Below are positions 5,894 through 8,506 of a stretch of 8,506 nucleotides of DNA, in pieces. Source of the DNA: Bacillota bacterium (GTDB taxonomy: Bacteria > Bacillota > Clostridia > Christensenellales > CAG-138); contig JAEXTB010000109.1 in assembly GCA_023453725.1 (NCBI GenBank), positions 1 through 8,506 on the forward strand, written 5' to 3'. The notes under the pieces were generated by a model, which was not told where the DNA came from, did no database searches, and saw nothing but the letters and a program-made list of their open reading frames with translations. The first letter of the stretch is position 1; each line of letters opens with the position of its first letter. The position numbers were made by a program, and so were the translations under genes.

Positions 5894-6649
5894 CTATAGT
5901 CCCTCTGTCATATTGATTTTGTGCGCTAAATACCCCGCGCCAAAGCCATTGTCAATATTGACAACGCTTACACCGCTTGCACAGGAGTTGAGCATGCATA
6001 ATAGCGCCGAGACGCCTCCAAAGTTTGCGCCATACCCCACGCTTGTGGGAACAGCGACCACAGGGCATTCCACAAGCCCGCCTACCACACTGGCCAAAGC
6101 ACCCTCCATGCCGGCGACGGCCACGACCGCCCGGGCAGACTGCAACTGCTCATGATGCGCAAGCAACCTGTGTAGCCCCGCCACCCCGGCATCATATATA
6201 CGGGTGACGTTGCTGCCTAAGGCTTCCGCAGTAAGCGCCGCTTCTTCGGCGATTGGCATATCGCTTGTGCCCGCTGAAACCACAACGACTGCACCCTTGC
6301 GTATTTTTTCCGCGTCAGGGTTTACAACGCCAAGCTTTGCAAGCGGATGGTAAACAAATAGATGTTCCTTCTTTATCGTTTCCGCGGCTTCCGGCGATAG
6401 GCGCGTAATGAGGATATCTTTGCCGCCTCTATTAAGCATAGCGGCAACAATGCCCAGGATTTGTTCCGTGGTCTTATTCTGCCCATAGATGACTTCCGCA
6501 GCACCCTGCCGCAGCGCCCGGTGATGATCCACCTTGGCATAGCCCAGCTCTTCAAACGGCGCAAATTTGAGCCGCTCGACTGCTGTTTCCGGCTCAATAT
6601 CCCCGTTCTTTATAGCATATAACAGTTCTGTAAGGTTCTTTTTATCCAT
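5894..6649 (-). CDS. larB: LarB, pyridinium-3,5-biscarboxylate mononucleotide synthase
   Basis: LarB carboxylates the pyridinium ring of nicotinate adenine dinucleotide at C5 and hydrolyses the phosphoanhydride bond, giving the first intermediate of the nickel-pincer cofactor. The 251-residue protein has the usual N-terminal helical part (about 1-60, with VERLKFAPFEELGYAKVDHH at 25-44) and a PurE-like carboxylase domain (about 118-250). That domain shows SAGTSDMPIAEEA (125-137), YDAGVAGLHR (152-161), VAGMEGALASVVGG (178-191), VPTSVGYGA (200-208) and VNIDNGFGA (230-238). C223 in the LNSC motif probably corresponds to the catalytic cysteine (Cys221) of the L. plantarum enzyme. The gene starts eight bases after the ATPase stop, with a GGGAG site overlapping that stop, and abuts larC. 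Confidence 0.96.
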   Translation of the reverse strand: MDKKNLTELLYAIKNGDIEPETAVERLKFAPFEELGYAKVDHHRALRQGAAEVIYGQNKTTEQILGIVAAMLNRGGKDILITRLSPEAAETIKKEHLFVYHPLAKLGVVNPDAEKIRKGAVVVVSAGTSDMPIAEEAALTAEALGSNVTRIYDAGVAGLHRLLAHHEQLQSARAVVAVAGMEGALASVVGGLVECPVVAVPTSVGYGANFGGVSALLCMLNSCASGVSVVNIDNGFGAGYLAHKINMTEGL

Positions 6650-6657
6650 ATTCTCCC

Positions 6658-7374
6658 CTATGCGCGGGTTGGAATGGCCTCAAGCCCGCAACGTTCCATC
6701 GCTTGCTCGTCATACAGCAACTCCTCCGGGCGGCCGCGCATGAGCACAGCGCCTTTTTGCAGCACCGCAACCTCATCGCACAGTTCTACAGCCAGCGGCA
6801 GATCATGGGTTGCGATCAGCTTTGTCTGCGGAAGAGATTTTAAAAGTGTAATCAAATTCCGGCGCGCACGCGGGTCAAGAAACGCCGAAGGCTCATCCAG
6901 CAACAGCACCTCCGGCTGCATGGAAAGCACTGACGCCATGGCGGCCATCCGTTTTTCCCCGCCGGAAAGTCTCAGCGGAGAGCGATCCTTTAAGTGTGCA
7001 ATGTTGCATTGGTGAAGCGCCGACGCTACGATCTCCCCCACCTCTTCCTCAGGTTTTCCGAAGTTGCGTGGGCCAAAGGCGACGTCCTCATATATTGTCG
7101 GCATAAAAAGCTGATCATCGGGGTTTTGAAATACCATACCGACACGGCTGCGCACATCGTTTAATGTCTTCTTGTTTAGCACGATATCGGCAATCTCTAC
7201 CGTTCCCTCCTGCGGCAGCAAAACGCCGCACAGCGCAAGCAGCAGCGTGGATTTCCCCGCACCGTTTGCGCCCACAATGCCCATGCAGCGCCCCTTTTCC
7301 ACCTGCAGGCCAAACTTAGTTAGCCCAACGGTTTTGTCCGGATAAGATACCGTAATGTTCCTGATATCAATCAA
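6658..7374 (-). CDS. cbiO: ECF/CbiO-type ABC transporter ATPase, probably for nickel
   Basis: This 238-residue ATPase energises an energy-coupling-factor importer. It has all ABC motifs: Walker A GANGAGKST (35-43), Q-loop VFQNPDDQLF (81-90), signature LSGGEKR (136-142), Walker B VLLLDEPSAFLDP (156-168, catalytic E161) and switch H190 (ATHD). The NPDDQLF Q-loop is typical of cobalt/nickel ECF ATPases. I choose a TTG start at 7374, which overlaps the stop of cbiQ as TTGA; the longer frame up to 7530 only overlays cbiQ and has no homology-like content. An AGGCGG stretch lies about nine bases upstream. Because it is followed by larB and larC and is preceded by the T component, nickel is the likely substrate (then larO or nikO would be apt names). 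Family is certain, metal is inferred. Confidence 0.93.
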   Translation of the reverse strand: MIDIRNITVSYPDKTVGLTKFGLQVEKGRCMGIVGANGAGKSTLLLALCGVLLPQEGTVEIADIVLNKKTLNDVRSRVGMVFQNPDDQLFMPTIYEDVAFGPRNFGKPEEEVGEIVASALHQCNIAHLKDRSPLRLSGGEKRMAAMASVLSMQPEVLLLDEPSAFLDPRARRNLITLLKSLPQTKLIATHDLPLAVELCDEVAVLQKGAVLMRGRPEELLYDEQAMERCGLEAIPTRA

Positions 7375-8144
7375 TGGAATAATCCGCCTATCATTTGATT
7401 GAAGTACGCGACAACATTGCTCAATCGAAGCAACACGCTGCCGGCACCGACCAATAAACAGAATACCACATCCGTCTTGATAAAAGCCCGCCTTTTGGCA
7501 TACGCATGCCCCAGTGCATACCCGCGGCATTTCATGGCGTCATACACGCGCTCCGCGCGGTCAAAGCTGCGGAGCAGGAGGCTGCCGATAAAGCTGCCCA
7601 TGTGCCGGAGTTCAACGCCCTTTTGCTGCGCGCTGCGTAATAAATAAGCAGTATGCAAGGCGCTTGCTTCCTCAAAAAGCGTGCCTAAGTACCGGTATGT
7701 CATTTCAAATACGGTAATAAATATCCGTGGAACACGAAGAGTCTGCATGGCGCCAGTCAGCTCCCGGACAGGAGTGGTTGCAACCAATAGCAGCGCCGCC
7801 ATGACACAGAGGTATGTCTTAAGCAATATGGAAACAAAGGACAGCGTTCCGTAGCTGATTGCCATAGTTCCAAGCGTAAGCGCGATGCCCCGGTCATAGA
7901 GGATGTTTGAAATCCCCGCAACAAGGCAAAACGGCAGCGCGAGCGTCGCCCGCTTGTTGAGAAGGCCATAAGGCGTCTCCGAAGACGCCATCAGCACAGC
8001 CGGATAAAATACAAACGGAATGATCCGCCCGATCTCATAACGTCCAAATGAGACCACCGCCAGCAGAAATACAAACGTCGATAAAAGCTTGACAACCGGG
8101 TGCAGACGGTGTACCCATGTGCGGCTGCCCGCCAATTGCTCCAA
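7371..8144 (-). CDS. cbiQ: ECF/CbiQ-type transporter T component, probably for nickel
   Basis: This integral membrane protein couples the ATPase to the substrate-binding component of an ECF importer. From TTG 8144 it is 257 residues with about five hydrophobic segments (roughly 16-34, 40-53, 67-83, 90-122, 225-240). It has the RVPRIFITVFEMTYRYLG motif (137-154) and the coupling-helix signature FDRAERVYDAMKCRGY (194-209). Homologs that I recall begin earlier, with an N-ELY-L-L stretch before the HRLHP motif. Here the frame indeed continues upstream with family-like residues to an ACG at 8181-8183, preceded by a GAGGG site, but without an ATG, GTG or TTG. The real start is therefore uncertain. 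No S/M component gene lies next to it in the window. The stop overlaps the ATPase start. Confidence 0.92.
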   Translation of the reverse strand: MEQLAGSRTWVHRLHPVVKLLSTFVFLLAVVSFGRYEIGRIIPFVFYPAVLMASSETPYGLLNKRATLALPFCLVAGISNILYDRGIALTLGTMAISYGTLSFVSILLKTYLCVMAALLLVATTPVRELTGAMQTLRVPRIFITVFEMTYRYLGTLFEEASALHTAYLLRSAQQKGVELRHMGSFIGSLLLRSFDRAERVYDAMKCRGYALGHAYAKRRAFIKTDVVFCLLVGAGSVLLRLSNVVAYFNQMIGGLFH

Positions 8145-8195
8145 TGAATATAACTCATTTACTTTTGCGCCAAGATCCGCCGTAAGGAGCCCTCT

Positions 8196-8226
8196 TTTCC
8201 TGTGCTTTGAGACTTAAAGCAGGAAA
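8196..8226 (-). promoter_or_regulatory. Leader hairpin upstream of cbiQ
   Basis: TTTCCTG (8196-8202) pairs with CAGGAAA (8220-8226), and CTTT (8205-8208) with AAAG (8216-8219), with a two-base bulge and a seven-base loop. On the minus strand the stem ends immediately before the GAGGG sequence at 8190-8194. No T run follows on either strand, so it is not a simple terminator. A role in translation or mRNA stability of the transporter genes is possible but inferred. Confidence 0.4.
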
Positions 8227-8252
8227 GCTGCCGTCATCTCGTTTCTTGTTCC

Positions 8253-8281
8253 AGTGTACCGCACGCATATGCGTTTATCAA
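8253..8281 (-). promoter_or_regulatory. Promoter before cbiQ with a palindromic operator candidate in the spacer
   Basis: On the minus strand, TTGATA (8276-8281) and TACACT (8253-8258) are exactly 17 bases apart. The spacer contains the perfect 12-bp palindrome ACGCATATGCGT (8263-8274). A dimeric regulator bound there would block RNA polymerase. Transcription would start near 8246 and cover cbiQ, the ATPase, larB, larC and the reductase. The regulator is not identified; a nickel-responsive one would fit the context. Confidence 0.5.
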
Positions 8282-8283
8282 TT

Positions 8284-8297
8284 GCCGGGTGTCCGGC
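8284..8297 (-). terminator. Short GC hairpin after larE, possible weak terminator
   Basis: GCCGG (8284-8288) and CCGGC (8293-8297) form a 5-bp stem with a four-base loop, two bases past the larE stop. On the minus strand it is followed by AATTGAT rather than a T run, so it would terminate poorly and larE transcription may continue into cbiQ. Confidence 0.3.
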
Positions 8298-8299
8298 TT

Positions 8300-8506
8300 T
8301 TATAGCGTTTCGTTCATACTGCCCGTACGGTAGCCGAGCAGATCCAATGCAACATAGGCAAAGCCAATCTGTTTAAAGGCTGCATGCAGCGTTTCCCGGA
8401 TGGAATGCTCCAGCATCTTCTCCATTTCCTGCGCGCCGACCTCGATCCGCGCCAAATTGCCGTGGATACGTACGCGAACCTGCCGAAAGCCCATATCGAG
8501 CAGCAG
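8300..8506 (-). CDS. larE: C-terminal end of LarE, ATP-dependent sacrificial sulfur transferase (5' truncated by the window)
   Basis: LarE activates a carboxylate of the pyridinium intermediate by adenylation and transfers sulfur to it, in many members from its own cysteine. Only the last 68 codons are visible, with stop TAA at 8300-8302. They contain the family's C-terminal signatures: GFRQVRVRIHGNLARIEV, then an amphipathic helix with an ETLHAAFKQIGF stretch, and the terminal YVALDLLGYRTGSMNE motif. The frame stays open to the window edge, so the internal ATG at 8494 is not the real start. The PP-loop and the sulfur-donor cysteine region lie outside. Together with larB and larC in the same direction, the identification is confident. 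It is separated from cbiQ by about 155 bases holding a promoter. Confidence 0.92.
   Translation of the reverse strand: MLLDMGFRQVRVRIHGNLARIEVGAQEMEKMLEHSIRETLHAAFKQIGFAYVALDLLGYRTGSMNETL

Noticed and set aside
7375..7530. N-terminal extension of the ATPase with several cysteines
   Set aside because: It overlaps the end of cbiQ in another frame, is unlike any ABC ATPase N-terminus, and the family start fits the TTG at 7374.
1..8506. CRISPR array, insertion sequence or attachment-site duplication
   Set aside because: No regularly spaced short repeats, transposase-like frames or second copy of the tRNA 3' end were seen in the window.

Overview
The window looks like a chromosomal segment of an anaerobic Firmicute, most likely a clostridial or oscillospiral lineage. 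This is inferred from strong AGGAGG-type ribosome binding sites, near-consensus sigma-A promoters, moderate GC, YtxH and YetF/DUF421 proteins, an RsiV-like DUF3298 domain and a clostridial-type nickel/cobalt ECF transporter. No transposase, integrase, phage gene or CRISPR array was seen.

Layout, left to right. (1) Bases 1-215 hold the last 70 codons of a plus-strand DUF3298 (RsiV-like) protein. A convergent intergenic region with interleaved inverted repeats follows. (2) Bases 323-1447 (minus) encode a signal-less acidic protein built from four FIVAR-type helical repeats, with a good promoter at 1578-1606. (3) About 490 bases without a convincing gene lead to a tRNA-Ser(GGA) gene (1936-2026, minus) with its own promoter and terminator. 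(4) A plus-strand pair encodes a YtxH-like protein and a single-pass membrane protein resembling DUF948; the pair has a promoter and a strongly foldable 5' leader. A shared terminator separates it from a convergent YetF/DUF421 membrane protein (minus). (5) From the right edge down to 4065 lies a minus-strand nickel-pincer-nucleotide (NPN) cofactor locus: the 3' end of larE, then cbiQ-type T component, cbiO-type ATPase, larB, larC and finally a small RibD/DHFR-like reductase, closed by a hairpin at 4010-4033.

How the right half works together. LarB carboxylates nicotinate adenine dinucleotide and hydrolyses its phosphoanhydride bond. LarE supplies sulfur, and LarC inserts nickel using CTP. The CbiQ/CbiO-type ECF module just upstream is best read as the nickel import machinery, as in the lar loci of lactobacilli. 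The S/M component and any LarA-type enzyme that uses the cofactor are not in the window. Genes are tightly packed: cbiQ and the ATPase overlap as TTGA, larB follows after 8 nt, larC starts on the base after the larB stop, and the reductase follows larC after 32 nt. A promoter-like sequence between larE and cbiQ has a perfect 12-bp palindrome between its -35 and -10 boxes, which is the most attractive candidate control site here. The reductase at the operon end is the most interesting candidate for an undescribed accessory function in NPN metabolism.
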